Below, piece after piece: positions 40,492 through 51,729 of a stretch of DNA of 64,000 nucleotides. The stretch comes from Myrmaecium sp. VS I D KN 1 (Eukaryota > Ascomycota > Dothideomycetes > Valsariales > Valsariaceae): NCBI GenBank assembly GCA_019775845.1, contig JADQAV010000015.1, positions 1,178,001 to 1,242,000 of the forward strand. The letters are read 5' to 3'. How positions within the stretch are numbered: the stretch's first letter is position 1; the number at the start of each line of letters is the position of its first letter. The notes beneath the pieces are model-generated. The model was not told the origin of the DNA, searched no databases, and worked only from the letters and a program-made list of their open reading frames with translations. A program made the position numbers and the translations under genes.

Positions 40492-43400
40492 ATGTCCACT
40501 GCCGGCTTCGCCAACTCCTTCTGGTCCAGCGACTACGCTGCTGGTGCGTGACATGTCCCCTCCTGTCCGAGTCCTGCGGCACCTCACCCATGCTGACCCG
40601 TCCCGTCTACCAGGCCTGGGTGTGTTGTTTGGAAAGCTCCAGCAAGGCGTCCAGGAGAACCAGCAGATCCTCACCATCGCCCGGATGCGTGCAGAGGCCG
40701 AGGAGCTGTACGGGCAACGGCTATCCGAAATTGGCCCCGCGACAGAGCGCATCGGCGGTGGCTTCCAAAGGGATGAAGGGGCGAGCGTGCGCAAGGTAAT
40801 TATACAACGTGCTGCAGCCTGCAAGCAGGGGCCGCGCTGCTGACACGGTCCACAACAGGCGTACGAGGGCGTGCGAAGCGAGATGCAGGAGGCGTCCAAG
40901 AACCATCGAAAGATTGCCGCGAACATCCGCGAGCTCGTCATCAACCCATTCAGTCGGTGGTGCGACCAGCATGCCGCCCGTATCCAAAACTCACAGGACG
41001 ATCTCCAGGCCAGGATCAAACTCCATGACAAGCAGCTCGAATCCGTTCGGAAACTCCGCAGCCAGTACTACAACAAATGCCGACTGGTCGAGGACCTCGA
41101 CGAGGAAGAGAAGCTGGCCTTCCAGGATCCCGAGGCCACTCACAGTCCGAAGGGCAAGAACATCCCCACCATTAAGATGTCCGAGCCGGACGATATCGAG
41201 GATGAGCCCATCGATCTCGGCGACGAGACGTACTCCCCCGAGCAGGTGAAGAAAATCCTGACGCATATGCTGGAGAACATCAGGCTAGGTGAAACGAAGG
41301 TTCCGATCCTGGGCGTGTATCAAAATGTGTCGACGGGCGCAGATATTACGGATTACATTCAGAAGCACATGAATGCTACTAGCGTCGCATACGCGGAGCG
41401 GATCGGGCAAGATATGGTAGACCATGGGTTTTTACGTTTAGTGGGCAACGTAGGGAGCACATTTGCGAATAGCTCGCGCATGAACTACCAATGGAGACCC
41501 AAAGTTTTCCAGATCACGGGAATTCCGGAGAAGAAGAAGCCTCTGGAGCGCATGTCCACGGGCATGTCCGCCAGCAGCTTGGCCTCCACCGATTCACCGG
41601 TTGGAACCGTTACGGAATACCTCGCAGGCTGGAACCCGCTCAACAATCCGTACCCGAACGAGACACCCGCGGAGAAGCTTCGACGAGAAGCTCGGGAGGC
41701 CGACGAGCGGTACAAGGCGGCCGTGCGGAAGCTAGATTCGCTGCGCTGCAATTTGGAGGAAGCCATGATGGACCACCTGAAGTTCATGGAGCGATGTGAA
41801 CTGGACCGCCTGAAGGCCATCAAGGCCGTCATCCTGGACTTCTCTGGCGCCATCAGCAACGTCATCCCGAGCCTGCAGAGCGGCGTGGACAACATGATGC
41901 TTTTCCAGGAGACGATCCAACCGCTGGGCGACGTTCGCTACCTCTTGGAAAACTACCGAACGGGCCAGTTCGTGCCTAGAGTCACGACTTATGAGAACTA
42001 CTACAATTCCGTTGATGGTATGAACGCGCTCCTCGCATGTGTCTGACGCATTATATCTTACGCTGCATACAGAGCAAACGTTCGGTGTCGATCTCGAAGC
42101 ACGAGCCCGCGCTGATCGCAAGCGTGTTCCGATCATCATCACTACCATCTTGACCTATCTTGACAGCCGTAAGTCACCACCGGACCTCACTCAATGCGAT
42201 CCTGAGTCTGACCGGTCTTCAGATTACCCTGATCTGGAAGGCGACGAGGTGCGCCGTGGCATCTGGCTCGTGGACGTGCCGCTCGCGTCCACGCACAGCT
42301 TACGAAATGCGATCAACACCGGGAAACCCGTTCCTACCGAAATCCTTGACAAATATGAGATACCCATTGTTGCTAGCGTTCTGAAATTATATCTTCTGGA
42401 GCTTCCAGGTAAGTTCATCCGGAAATCGTGCGGTTGCGTCGAAAGCTAATATCCATCTTGAAGACTCTCTTGTTTCTTCCCATGTGTACGAGATTGTGAA
42501 GACCATTTACAACAACCCTTCTACGAGCAGTGACCAGTCGGAATCCGCCCGGATCGCCGTCATCCAGAACACGCTTGGCCAGCTCCGCCTAGCAAACATC
42601 GCGACCTTAGACGCCATCACAACCCACTTTACCCGTCTGATCGAGCTCACTTCCGCTTCGGAAGAGTATGTCGCCGCTCTCGCCCAGAACCTGGCTCCAT
42701 GCATCCTGCGCCCGCGCCAGGAGAACAGCTTGACCATGAACGAGCGTTACTCTTACCGCCTGATCCGCGACCTCTTTGCCCACAAAGACGCCATCTTCGG
42801 CGAGCTCAAGCGGGCATCCTCTCTTTCGCACTCCACCTCTACCGGCGGCGGTCGTCCCCGAGCCATCAGCACAGACGAGTCCAACCGCCGCGCCAACATG
42901 GAGGAGCGCAACCGCGCCATCGCCGCCAACCGCTCCCGCGCGTCCAGCCCGGCTCCGGGGTCCGAGCGCCTCGCCCGCGTCGGCGGCACCGGCCACCGCC
43001 GCGACCGCAGCTCCGGCGGCCCGGAAACCCGCTTCCCCGTCTCCGTCTCGAGCCCGGCCCGCGAGGTCCACTCGCCCACCACCGAGCGCCGCACCACCCT
43101 CACCCGCCACTCCCTCGAAGTCCCCGGCTCGGCCGACGGCTCCCCGGTGGCGACGTCGTCGTCGACGACGACCGCCACCACGAACGGCACCTCCGCGACC
43201 ACGAATGGTTCCGTGGAGGAGGCGCTGCAGCACCTCGAGAAGCGCAATTCCCTCGGGCGCTCGGGGCCGGGCCGGTTCCCGCGCAAGCCGGCGGGGGGGC
43301 TGGCGCGTCAGAGCTTGGTTAGCCAGCGGGACAGCGTGGGCTCTGGCTCCGGGTCTGGGTCTGGGTCCGGCGTGGGCAGCGTGCGGGATAGCGTGGGCAG

Positions 43401-43527
43401 CGTGAAGGATGTGAAGGATGGGAGCGCGGCGGGGTCGACGGCGTCGAGTGAGGATGCGGATTCGGCGACGGCGGTGAAGCAGCAGCATCGGGTGGTGGAG
43501 TTGGTTGATAAGCCGATGGATGATTGA
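40492..43527 (+). CDS. Rho GTPase-activating protein with F-BAR and DEP domains (Rga8/Rgd2 type)
   Basis: 912 residues from six exons: 40492-40543, 40614-40795, 40859-42017, 42073-42168, 42223-42408 and 42464-43527. The introns are 54-70 bp; the fifth uses an AAG acceptor after GCTAAT. Architecture: FCH/F-BAR start (SFWSSDYAAGLGVLFGKLQQ, then ARMRAEAEELYGQRL), a DEP domain inserted in the F-BAR (PILGVYQNVSTGADITDYIQ, then DMVDHGFLRLVGNVGSTF), the second half of the F-BAR (KLDSLRCNLEEAMMDHLKFM), then RhoGAP (RKRVPIIITTILTYLDS, PIVASVLKLYLLELPDSLVS, LGQLRLANIATLDAITTHF, LAQNLAPCILRP). The usual arginine-finger position reads GIWL rather than GIFR. The tail is Ser/Arg-rich and disordered. Rga8 and Rgd2 regulate Rho/Cdc42 at curved membranes; this role is inferred. 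Confidence 0.9.
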
Positions 43528-44695
43528 TTGATTGACGGGGGTCTTCTATTTTGTTCTTTCCTGTTTTTTACCCAAGTTGGTGTTGGCTTGTTGGGACAGA
43601 GAGGTGTGCGATGTGGGTTTTTTTTCTCCCCCTGTTGAGATACGAATGGAAAGATTTTCTTCTATATTGGTCACCATGTTTCTTTATTTTTTCTTTCCTT
43701 CCTGGGTGGATGGCGATGATTCAGTCTGTTTCGTTGATTAGGTTTTGTGGAAGGTAGGAGGAAAGGTGAAGGGCAAGAGGTGGAGGGATCTTTCTCTCTC
43801 TTGGTTTTCTGGGTGCTGTTCTGTAAGTTAACTATGCTGCGGCGCAGTGCGATGCGGTGTGGGAGCGGAAGTAGAGCAGGAGTGGCCGACGGACGGGAAG
43901 CAGCGGAAGATGGCATAGGATATACACCCATCTTTTAAAACACCGTAGTAGTGTACGGGTACTGCTACATCCTCCTCTTCTTCATCATGCTGGATTCGGG
44001 GTTCGATGCATTGTTATCTGCTGCTATTGCCCCGGTTATCGCTGCCGGCTGTGGGAGCGTGAGTTGGGGAGAGAGGGAGGGGAGTCAGCGGCTGCTTGGT
44101 TGATTGGGATGGTTCACGAACAAAAGAGCAATAAGGCAGCGGAACAAGAGCGCTAAGATGAGAGAGATGGATATTGGATTCAACTAGCTACCCCTCTGAT
44201 TTTTCCGAGTAAAAATAATGATAATAATAATCAACCAACCATCCCATGGCCCTCGAGATCCACCGATCGGATCCAAGGAGTTCGAATTGAATATGTCTGG
44301 GAGGCGAGAAAAAAGATAGTCCAGAGATGGGAATCAGCAGAGCATCACACAGCCGACATAACAGTCGGCCGCTTCAAAGGCCTCCTTGCGCAGAGCTGTG
44401 ATTCCTCAGCCTCATCTCCCGACGGTAAAGAAAAAAAGAGAAAAAAAATATCCAGGTTCCCACGAGGCGAGAGTCCGAATGGGAGATGAAAACTCGAAAC
44501 GTAGATTCGGTTGTAGATGGTGAAGTATATCGTCGAAAGAGATAAAGTTGAGATCAGAACGGTCCGAGAAGAGAAAGGATATCAAGACGGCGCGAGAGAG
44601 CGTGTTCTAAGCCTGGTCGGTTCGCACTGGCATACGGACGGAGCAGGACCTTCCCGAGGGAGGAGGCAGTACGCTTATGCCTTCGCGGTGGTGTC
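43528..44695. other. intergenic, no gene seen
   Basis: 3' flanks of the RhoGAP gene (+) and of the pheromone gene (-). T-rich just after the RhoGAP stop, AT-rich near 44210-44240 (ATAATAATAATAA). No credible open frame. Confidence 0.55.
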
Positions 44696-45196
44696 CTACT
44701 CCGCGACCGGCTCGGGGACGGGCTCCGGAGCCGCCTCGGGGGCGGGAGCAGGCGCAGGCGCAGGAGCAGCCTTGCGCTTGCAAATCTGACCGGGGAGGTA
44801 ACAGAAGCGGGTCCGCTTGGGCTCCTTCGCGACGGGCTCAGGGGCGGGCGCCGGGGCGGGTGCCGGAGCGGGCGCCGGCTCTGGGGAACGCTTGCAGATC
44901 TGACCGGGGAGGTAACAGAAGCGGGTCCGCTTGGGCTCCTTCGCGACGGGCTCGGGAGCGGGGGCCGGGGCGGGCGCCGGCTCCGGGGAACGCTTGCAGA
45001 TCTCGCCGGGCAGGGAGCAGAAGCGGCCCCTGGGCTCCGGGACCGGTTCGGGGACGGGGGCGGGCTCCGGAGCACGCTTGCAGATCTCGCCGGGCAGGGA
45101 GCAGAAACGGCCTCGGGCTTCCGGGGCCGGGTGAGGCATGGCGTTGACGGAAGTGATGGCCACGATGGCGGCGATGAGGAAGGCGTTGAGCTTCAT
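44696..45196 (-). CDS. alpha-factor-like mating pheromone precursor with two peptide types
   Basis: Secreted prepropheromone of 166 residues, single exon. Signal peptide MKLNAFLIAAIVAITSVNA (1-19). Four cysteine-bracketed nonapeptides follow, each closed by the Kex2 site KR: FCSLPGEIC at residues 31-39 and 59-67, both preceded by RGR, and FCYLPGQIC at 93-101 and 131-139, both preceded by KRTR. Spacers are Ala-Pro/Glu-Pro dipeptides, the kind trimmed by Ste13-like dipeptidyl peptidases. The pattern matches Pezizomycotina alpha-pheromones (WCxLPGQxC type in Aspergillus, from memory), but with Phe for Trp and two distinct cores. The first two units lack a dibasic site on their N-side. Homologues bind the Ste2-type receptor PreB of the opposite mating type. 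An upstream in-frame ATG exists, but the signal peptide fixes the start at 45194-45196. Confidence 0.93.
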   Translation of the reverse strand: MKLNAFLIAAIVAITSVNAMPHPAPEARGRFCSLPGEICKRAPEPAPVPEPVPEPRGRFCSLPGEICKRSPEPAPAPAPAPEPVAKEPKRTRFCYLPGQICKRSPEPAPAPAPAPAPAPEPVAKEPKRTRFCYLPGQICKRKAAPAPAPAPAPEAAPEPVPEPVAE

Positions 45197-46208
45197 GGTG
45201 ATGTTTGTAGCGAGCGGCTGATCTTGGAATGGACGAGTGAGACGGAGAAGGATGGGATGAGATAGCCTTTTATAGCGGCTGGTCGATGGCGAGGCCTTGG
45301 GTCCATAGCTAGAAATGGGTGTCAATAGAGACCGTGGTGATAACCATGTTAACCAAGAAACTCGGTCGCAGAGGCGAAAGATTCGATCTTGATAGGCCCC
45401 GTCGCCTGCGATGTCCAGATGAGGGTATCAATAGCATTGCCAGACAAGAGCTGGAACCACGAGATCTTGTCGCTTGTTTCTTTGTGGATGCCGCATATGG
45501 GTCTCAATAAGAAGTCAGGGGTCAACCCCACGAAGTGCTCAAACACAACGAATCTGTCATAGGCCGTGAGATAAACGTGCGAGCCACATGGTTTTTGACA
45601 GGGCGATACCCAATTTAGCAACGAAGATGCCTGACTCTGCGTGTGATCCCTTGTCGGCGGTTCACGGAGCCGTATGCCTGGACATTGTCCGCCCGTTTTC
45701 GTCGCTCTAGCGAAGATGCAGAGATGGAGAACAGAGTCAAGTGTAAAATATGGAGGGAGACATTTTGACGACGGGAAAAGAGTCTAGAATCAAGTGATAA
45801 TCACTGTTTTGAAGATGGAATGACCTTGTATTGAAAGAGATGAGGAGAGCTACGGAGTATCGAGTTCAGACAGAACAATTGCTTTATTAGGCTTTCATAT
45901 GGAGCTTGAGAGACTTGGAGAAGAACCGCCAGGTATATGCATCGATACCGAAGCGTATGGGATGTACAGTCTATAGTACGTAGCAGCTGCAAAGATGAAG
46001 ATGACCTTGAGGTTGTTCCCCACGATCTTCGTTATGTTGATAAGCTTGGCATCCAGGCACAAAGACCCTTGGACGGATGGTGAGGGTCAGGCAACAAGGC
46101 GTCGATGGGGTGGTGTTGATCTTATCTGATCCGGCGCGGAGGTCGTCAGAGCTCACCGTGTGAGCTGCGGGAGATCATGCTTGCCCTCCTAAGCACCTCA
46201 CCTACGCA
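45197..46208. other. intergenic with an unassigned minus-strand open frame
   Basis: Promoter of the pheromone gene (-) and of MSM1 (+). On the minus strand a stop-free frame of about 145 codons runs from 45783 to the stop at 45349-45351, just after a possible acceptor TTCTAG. It has no ATG at its head and reads HVYLTAYDRFVVFEHFVGL, then LLSGNAIDTLIWTSQ. It could join a short ATG-led frame that starts at 45992 through a 41-bp intron. I recognise no family, and frames this long can occur by chance. Confidence 0.3.
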
Positions 46209-48263
46209 ATGCGGCCTCGAGCGTTGAGGTCCGTCCTCTCTTCGCCGGGTCACATCCTACCCACCCTCTCTCGCTCGTTGCCATGGATATGCGCCTCCTG
46301 CAGGCTGCGCACCCCGACTTCCAGATCCTACTCTTCCGCACCTGCTAAACCATACTATATCACCACTCCAATCTTCTACGTCAATGCTGGTATGGACTGG
46401 ACCTACTCTATATTACCACATTCGCTGAAGTTGTGTTAGCTCCGCACATTGGACATCTTTACACCCTCGTGCTCGCCGACGTGTTGAAGCGATGGCAACT
46501 CCTCCAGGGCCATAGAGCGATCCTTTGCACCGGCACAGACGAGCATGGCATGAAGGTTGCTGCCGAGCCATGTGTACGGGATAATCGCATTCGGCCTGGC
46601 TGATATTGTGACAGATCCAACAAGCCGCTGCGAAAGCAAACAGAGAGCCCAAGGAATTCTGCGACCAGGGAGCGGAGGTCTTCAAGGTATGCCACACGAT
46701 TAGCTATATATGATTATGTCTAATGATTCACTTCCCTAGTCATTGGCAGCGCGGGCAGAAATCTTGAATGATCATTTCGTTCGAACCACTGAACCGGCCC
46801 ATCGGGACGCAGTGCAGTATGCATGGGTATGCTAATGTGCTGTCTTGAGCCTTGGACAATGACTTACGGGGGACTTAGTTCCTTCTGAAAGAACGAGGTT
46901 ATATATACGAGTCGAAGCACGAGGGATGGTATTCCGTCAGCGACGAGACGTTCTATCCTCAGTCGGGCGTCCATCTAATCCAAGAGCCGGCCACAGGTCG
47001 TAAGATCATGGTAAGATCTGTTGGCAAGCGTTTCACACGTTGCAGGGAATCATGGCTAACGCCCAGGTACAGGCTTCCATGGAGACGGGGAAAGAGGTAG
47101 AGTGGACGTCCGAGACCAACTATCACTTCCGGCTGTCCAGTTTCCGGGACCGGCTGCTGCAGTTCTACAGAGAAAACCCAGACTGGGTGCGGCCTCGGAA
47201 TCGCTTCAGCGAAGTGATCAGCATGGTCGAGGGCGGGCTGGAGGATCTTTCCATATCTCGTCCTCGTCAACGTTTGTCTTGGGGAATCCCTGTCCCAGAT
47301 GATGATACCCAAACCATCTACGTCTGGTTGGATGCGCTTCTGAATTACGTTACGAAAGCAGGATATCCATGGACGCCAGGTGAAGAACATGCCGGAGGCT
47401 GGCCGGCAGATGTGCACGTTATCGGGAAGGATATCACCCGCTTCCACTGTATCTACTGGCCAGCTATCCTGATGGCGTTGGACCTCCCGCTCCCTAAATC
47501 GATCATCGCACACGGACACTGGACCTTGGGCAATCAGAAAATGGCCAAATCAGTCGGGAACGTGGTGAATCCCTTCTTTGCATTGGACCGCTTCGGCGTG
47601 GATACGATACGCTTTTTCTTGGCGCACGATGGCATCGTCTCTCAGGATACGGACTACAGTAACTACCACATCATCACCAGGTACAAAAAGGCCTTGCAAG
47701 GCGGCATCGGCAACCTTGCCTCCAGGATCATGCGCGGAAAAGGCTGGAACGTACCAAAAGCCATCAAGAACGGCGAGCATATCCGCGGCGTTGTCCGTTC
47801 TGTACCCAGCGTCCGATCGCCCCCACCTATATACCACATGAAACAGAACATCATGGCAGTCGCACCCGCCTTCAAGGAGCACATGGATGCCGGGGACCCG
47901 GCGAACGCCGTGAAGGAGGTCATGGGGCTCATCTACGAGACCAACAAGTTCTTGCAGGAGCAGGAGCCGTGGACGCTGGTCAAACGGATCAAGGAGGACC
48001 CCAGCCAGGAAGGCGATTGGATGCCGCAAGTCGACGCGACCGTCTATGTCTGCGCCGAGGCGCTGCGGGTGGCGGGCATCCTGCTGCAGCCCTTCATGCC
48101 CACCAAGGCGGACCATTTGCTCAACTTCCTCGGCGTGGCGGAGGACCGGAGAGCGTTCGAGCATGCCACCTTTGGATCGGATGTCCAATACGGTGTCCCC
48201 ACCGTAGACGTTGGGAAGGGCCCAAAAGGTGTTCTGTTTCCGCCGCTGACGAGCGACTCGTGA
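46209..48263 (+). CDS. MSM1: mitochondrial methionyl-tRNA synthetase
   Basis: Class I aminoacyl-tRNA synthetase charging mitochondrial tRNA-Met. 592 residues from six exons: 46209-46389, 46440-46555, 46615-46686, 46740-46826, 46879-47010 and 47073-48263; introns 50-62 bp. The N-terminus is an Arg/Ser-rich presequence (MRPRALRSVLSSPGHILPTL, then RSYSSAPAKPYYITTPIFYV). The HIGH motif is APHIGHLYT at the start of exon 2; TGTDEHGMK follows. Exon 6 has NYHFRLSSFRDRLLQFY, LSWGIPVPDDDTQTIYVWLD, the KMSKS-type loop NQKMAKSVGNVV, and an anticodon-binding region with QEQEPWTLVK and LQPFMPTKADHLL. The second donor is GTTGCT, unusual. The last intron could end 6 nt earlier (CCCAG), adding two residues. 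MSM1 is convergent with MDM20. Confidence 0.92.
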
Positions 48264-48471
48264 GCTTCGTTCGCCGTCGCCGCTCACGACGTACCAGCGA
48301 CCTGATGTGCGCATATCACGTTTGTTTGTACTATATCTGTAGCCATAGCCTGGATGTCACGTGTATAGGAAAGGGAAAAACGATGGCATCTTTTTCTTAT
48401 GCTTTTTGATCTTCCAAGTGATGTTTTTGCTCTCTCGACCGCTTCCGCACATGCCTATCCGCGCCCCCCTT

Positions 48472-51400
48472 TTACTTCAGCCTGACGCCCAACAAACCAT
48501 CCAAACTCTCTTCGTACGCCCGCCTGCACGTCGTCGCATATCCCAACACAGCCTCCTGCCCATACTGATCCATCAACAGCGCCCCGGTGTCGCCGTGCGA
48601 CAGCATTGCCAGCACGGGATTGCTTCCCTGCTGGCCAAGGTAGCCCTTCCAGCGGTCGGCAAGGGCGCGAATATCACCATACGTCTTCTCGACCGAGGCG
48701 GACAGCTCGTCGATCTGGTTCTTGGCGAAGAAGGCGCTCAGCCGCTGCTGCTGCGGCAGCAGCTGCTTCTGCTTCGCGAGCTGGCGGACCGTCTCGCAGA
48801 AGCGCCAGAGCGCGCGGAGGGCGTCGAGGGAGCCGAAGAAGGTCCGCAGCGTGGACGCATCGGGGATGTGGCTCGTGACGAAGGTCGGTTCGCTGAAGGG
48901 GGCGATCCCGGAGCTGACGCGCTTGACGGCGTCAAGCACTGACTTCAGGCGGGTGGTGATCTCGGTCTTGGAGATTTCTGCGGCTTGGGCGGCGGCGCTG
49001 GTCTCTGCCGCTCGTATGTAGCTCAGAAGGACGTATAGCGATACCCAGATCTCCTCGAGTTCGTCCGCTGCGGTGGATTTGGACAGCTTCTCGGCTGCGC
49101 CCTTGGCGAACGGAACAAAGCCGAGCGGGACCGTCTGCCGATCGAGGGAGAACCATACTTGCTCGATCACGGCGCCCAGCGCGATCCAGTGCTTGTCGGG
49201 CTCGGGACCACTGGCGATGAGCTCCTGGAAGGGTTGTGACTGTGCCGGCTCGAAGTTAAGCACGATCGAGTAATCGCGGCTATCGACGAGTTGCTCCTCC
49301 ATCCCAACTAGACATGTTATTAGCGGCAGCTCATCCAACATCAGCACTCTCCTGAGTTCGTCACCTACCAAAATCGTCAATGGCCTCATCGAGGATGGCC
49401 TGCCCCCGGAACCTCGCCATGCGCCGCCGTTCGAGGATAAAGATATGCTTGGCAAAGCTGTGATCAAGCGCTTCCTTCAGTCCTTGGATCTCTAACGCTT
49501 GATCATACTCGAAAGCCTTGAGGCGTGGACCGTGGTACGAGTGCAGCTTCCCGAGGCTTGCGGAGTACATGTCCACGGCTCTGGTTAATAGGTCCTGAGG
49601 GTCGAAGCCCGTCTGAGCCGACCGCTGCGGATGCAGGTAGGAAAGGTGGGTGAACATGATGTGAGACACGGTATCGTGAAGGACCTCCTTCGTCCGAAGG
49701 TAGGGGTAAAGCTGCAACCCCATCGAGCCAAGCCCGAGCTTGAGATGAAGTCGGATGGCTGTAGCTATTAACGGCCTCCCGTCCGTCTCCTCTTGGCCTT
49801 TGAGAACATCTGACATGATGAACCCAGCTTGCAGCAAGTAGCTGCATGCTTGAGAGGGCGAATCCGCACTCGAGCTGAGTTTGACGAGGCACACAACCGC
49901 CAAAACAGCAGCGTCGTTTGCCACGGATGTCTTCAGCTGCGAGCCCATCTTCGCGACGTTGACACAGCCTTGTAGGAATTTCTGAGAAGCCGTGTAGATC
50001 TCCGTTTTGGGTAAGCGAGAAATCTGTAGGAAGTAGTTGAGTTTCAACCGGTTGATCTCCGCTTGTATCCAGCCATTCCATGCAGCCTATGTAAAATATC
50101 AGCTCCACTACGTCTATTAGGAGAGGAGTAATCGGGACTGTCAACCTTCTCCGCGCTGTCAGCGGGGTAAATATCTTGTGTGACTTCGTTGCACGCCTCC
50201 ATGAAGCTTCGGCGACTTTCCACATCCAAGCTTTCGACGAAGTTCTTGATGTCCGTGAAACAGCTTGCCAGTTTACAATGGCTCCCAAAGTAAGAATTGC
50301 AATGGGATAGCAACGATGCCGCTTCTCCAGATTTATCTAAAGCAGAAAGCCTCAGGTTCGCCAAGCCAACCTCGCGTGTCAGCAGGCCTTTGTTTTTATA
50401 GGAGTCTATCAAGGACTTTGCCTTCTCAAAAATTCTAGGAACATCAGCTTTCGTGTGCATTATTGCAATTCAGTTGCATTGACTTACTCAGGATCGTTGA
50501 GCTGCTCTGCACTCCGAAGAAGGCAGTCCCAAACCTTCCAGTCCTTGACCTGGAAGACCTTCGAATACTCCTCCGGGTTCGTAGCCTCGCCTTCTGACTT
50601 TGCTTCCAGACCAGCCACTGCTTGATCCAAGGTTTCATAGGACCTCTGCCAAAGCTCCTTCCAGTTAGAGTTCTGCTGAAGAATGTCATACCGCAACCTA
50701 GTAAACTCGATCTTGTTGCTGTCCAAGATCGCCCGTATATGAGGGTTCTCGGAATCAAGGAAAGACAGCAGTTCAGCATAGCGGCCTTGACGCTGGAAGA
50801 GTTGGGTAAGAAGCCTGAATTCGCGAGCTGTGGCTATCGAGCCCTTCGAGCCCTGTCAGCAGATCAGTGAGATGTACATTGCCTCAAGCAGATGTGAAGG
50901 TTACCGGTTTGGAGTTCACTTGCTCCATTGCTTTGCATAACGAACGATAGGCAAGTTCGTCCTTCATCTTCCAGGTCGTTGCGGGCGAATTAGATGCCTT
51001 CAGTGTTTGCGCGGAAAGATGAGAAGCAACTATCCAGGCGAAATTGTATTTGAGCTCTTCAGGAGCCTCCCGTCTAAGCCTCGCCAGAGCCTTGAATCCT
51101 TAGTATGGCGCCCAAAAGTCGGTGGGGAAGATGGAGACAAGGGGGATACGATCTGAAATCTCCGCACTTGACTAAAGGGGACGGGAAATGATAGAAGCTG
51201 TAGAAACTACGCCACCGAAAAGAAATCAGACCAACTTACTGTTTGAGCATCTCCCCAGACACCGTGGTATACAGCAGTGTCAAAGAGAACCGAATAGAGC
51301 TCAATCACCTGCCGTCGAGGAGCGGTCTTGGCAGCTCTGTCCCAAAACCCGAGTGCAGGGGGTCCTAAGGAATCTATCAGGACGGTCTCTTGCCGTTTCA

Positions 51401-51729
51401 TCGTCCAGATGATATGATAGATGACCGCCAGAGCGCCTCCATCGGTAATGGGCGGCTGCCTCGCGCTGAGCGAGTCCAGGACCTTCCTGGCCGAGTCGAA
51501 GCTGTGCTCCCGCGCGAGCAGCTCCGCCCTCCACATCTGCGAACAAGTGCATGTCAGCCTCGCTCAGCAAAACAAGGGGGACTGCCGCGGGCATTATCGA
51601 TGTTGGTACCTGCAGATATGGGTCATTGGGATGTCTTTTCAGCCTCCGCTCACACTCCTTGGCGGCTTGCTTCGGGTTCCCCTGGACCGGGTCCATGACC
51701 TTCTGCAACTTTTCCATATTGAAGGCCAT
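48472..51729 (-). CDS. MDM20: NatB N-terminal acetyltransferase auxiliary subunit (Mdm20/NAA25-like)
   Basis: Auxiliary, ribosome-anchoring subunit of NatB; in yeast Mdm20 loss affects actin cables and mitochondrial inheritance. 936 residues from seven exons: 51610-51729, 51241-51536 (or 51240), 50905-51090, 50488-50852, 50146-50434, 49369-50086 and 48472-49307. All joins are in frame. The N-terminus is TPR-like: MEKLQKVMDPVQGNPKQAAK, ERRLKRHPNDPYLQ, MWRAELLAREHSFDSARKVL. Helical repeats continue (FRLLTQLFQRQGRYAELLSF, FTRLRYDILQQNSNWKELW). Family-like blocks later are NRLKLNYFLQISRLPK, LYPYLRTKEVLHDTVSHIMF and YSASLGKLHSYHGPRLKAFE. The intron 51091-51239 is the longest in the gene and uses an AAG acceptor; donor GTTGAC is used at 50145. 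I assign the family from these blocks and overall architecture; a search should confirm it. Confidence 0.72.

Noticed and set aside
42607-43488. 293-codon minus-strand frame opposite the F-BAR RhoGAP tail
   Set aside because: Arg/Ala/Gly shadow of a GC-rich Ser-coding region.
44518-45147. Open frames on the + strand across the pheromone gene
   Set aside because: Arg/Gly/Ala/Ser shadows of the Ala-Pro and KR repeats on the minus strand.
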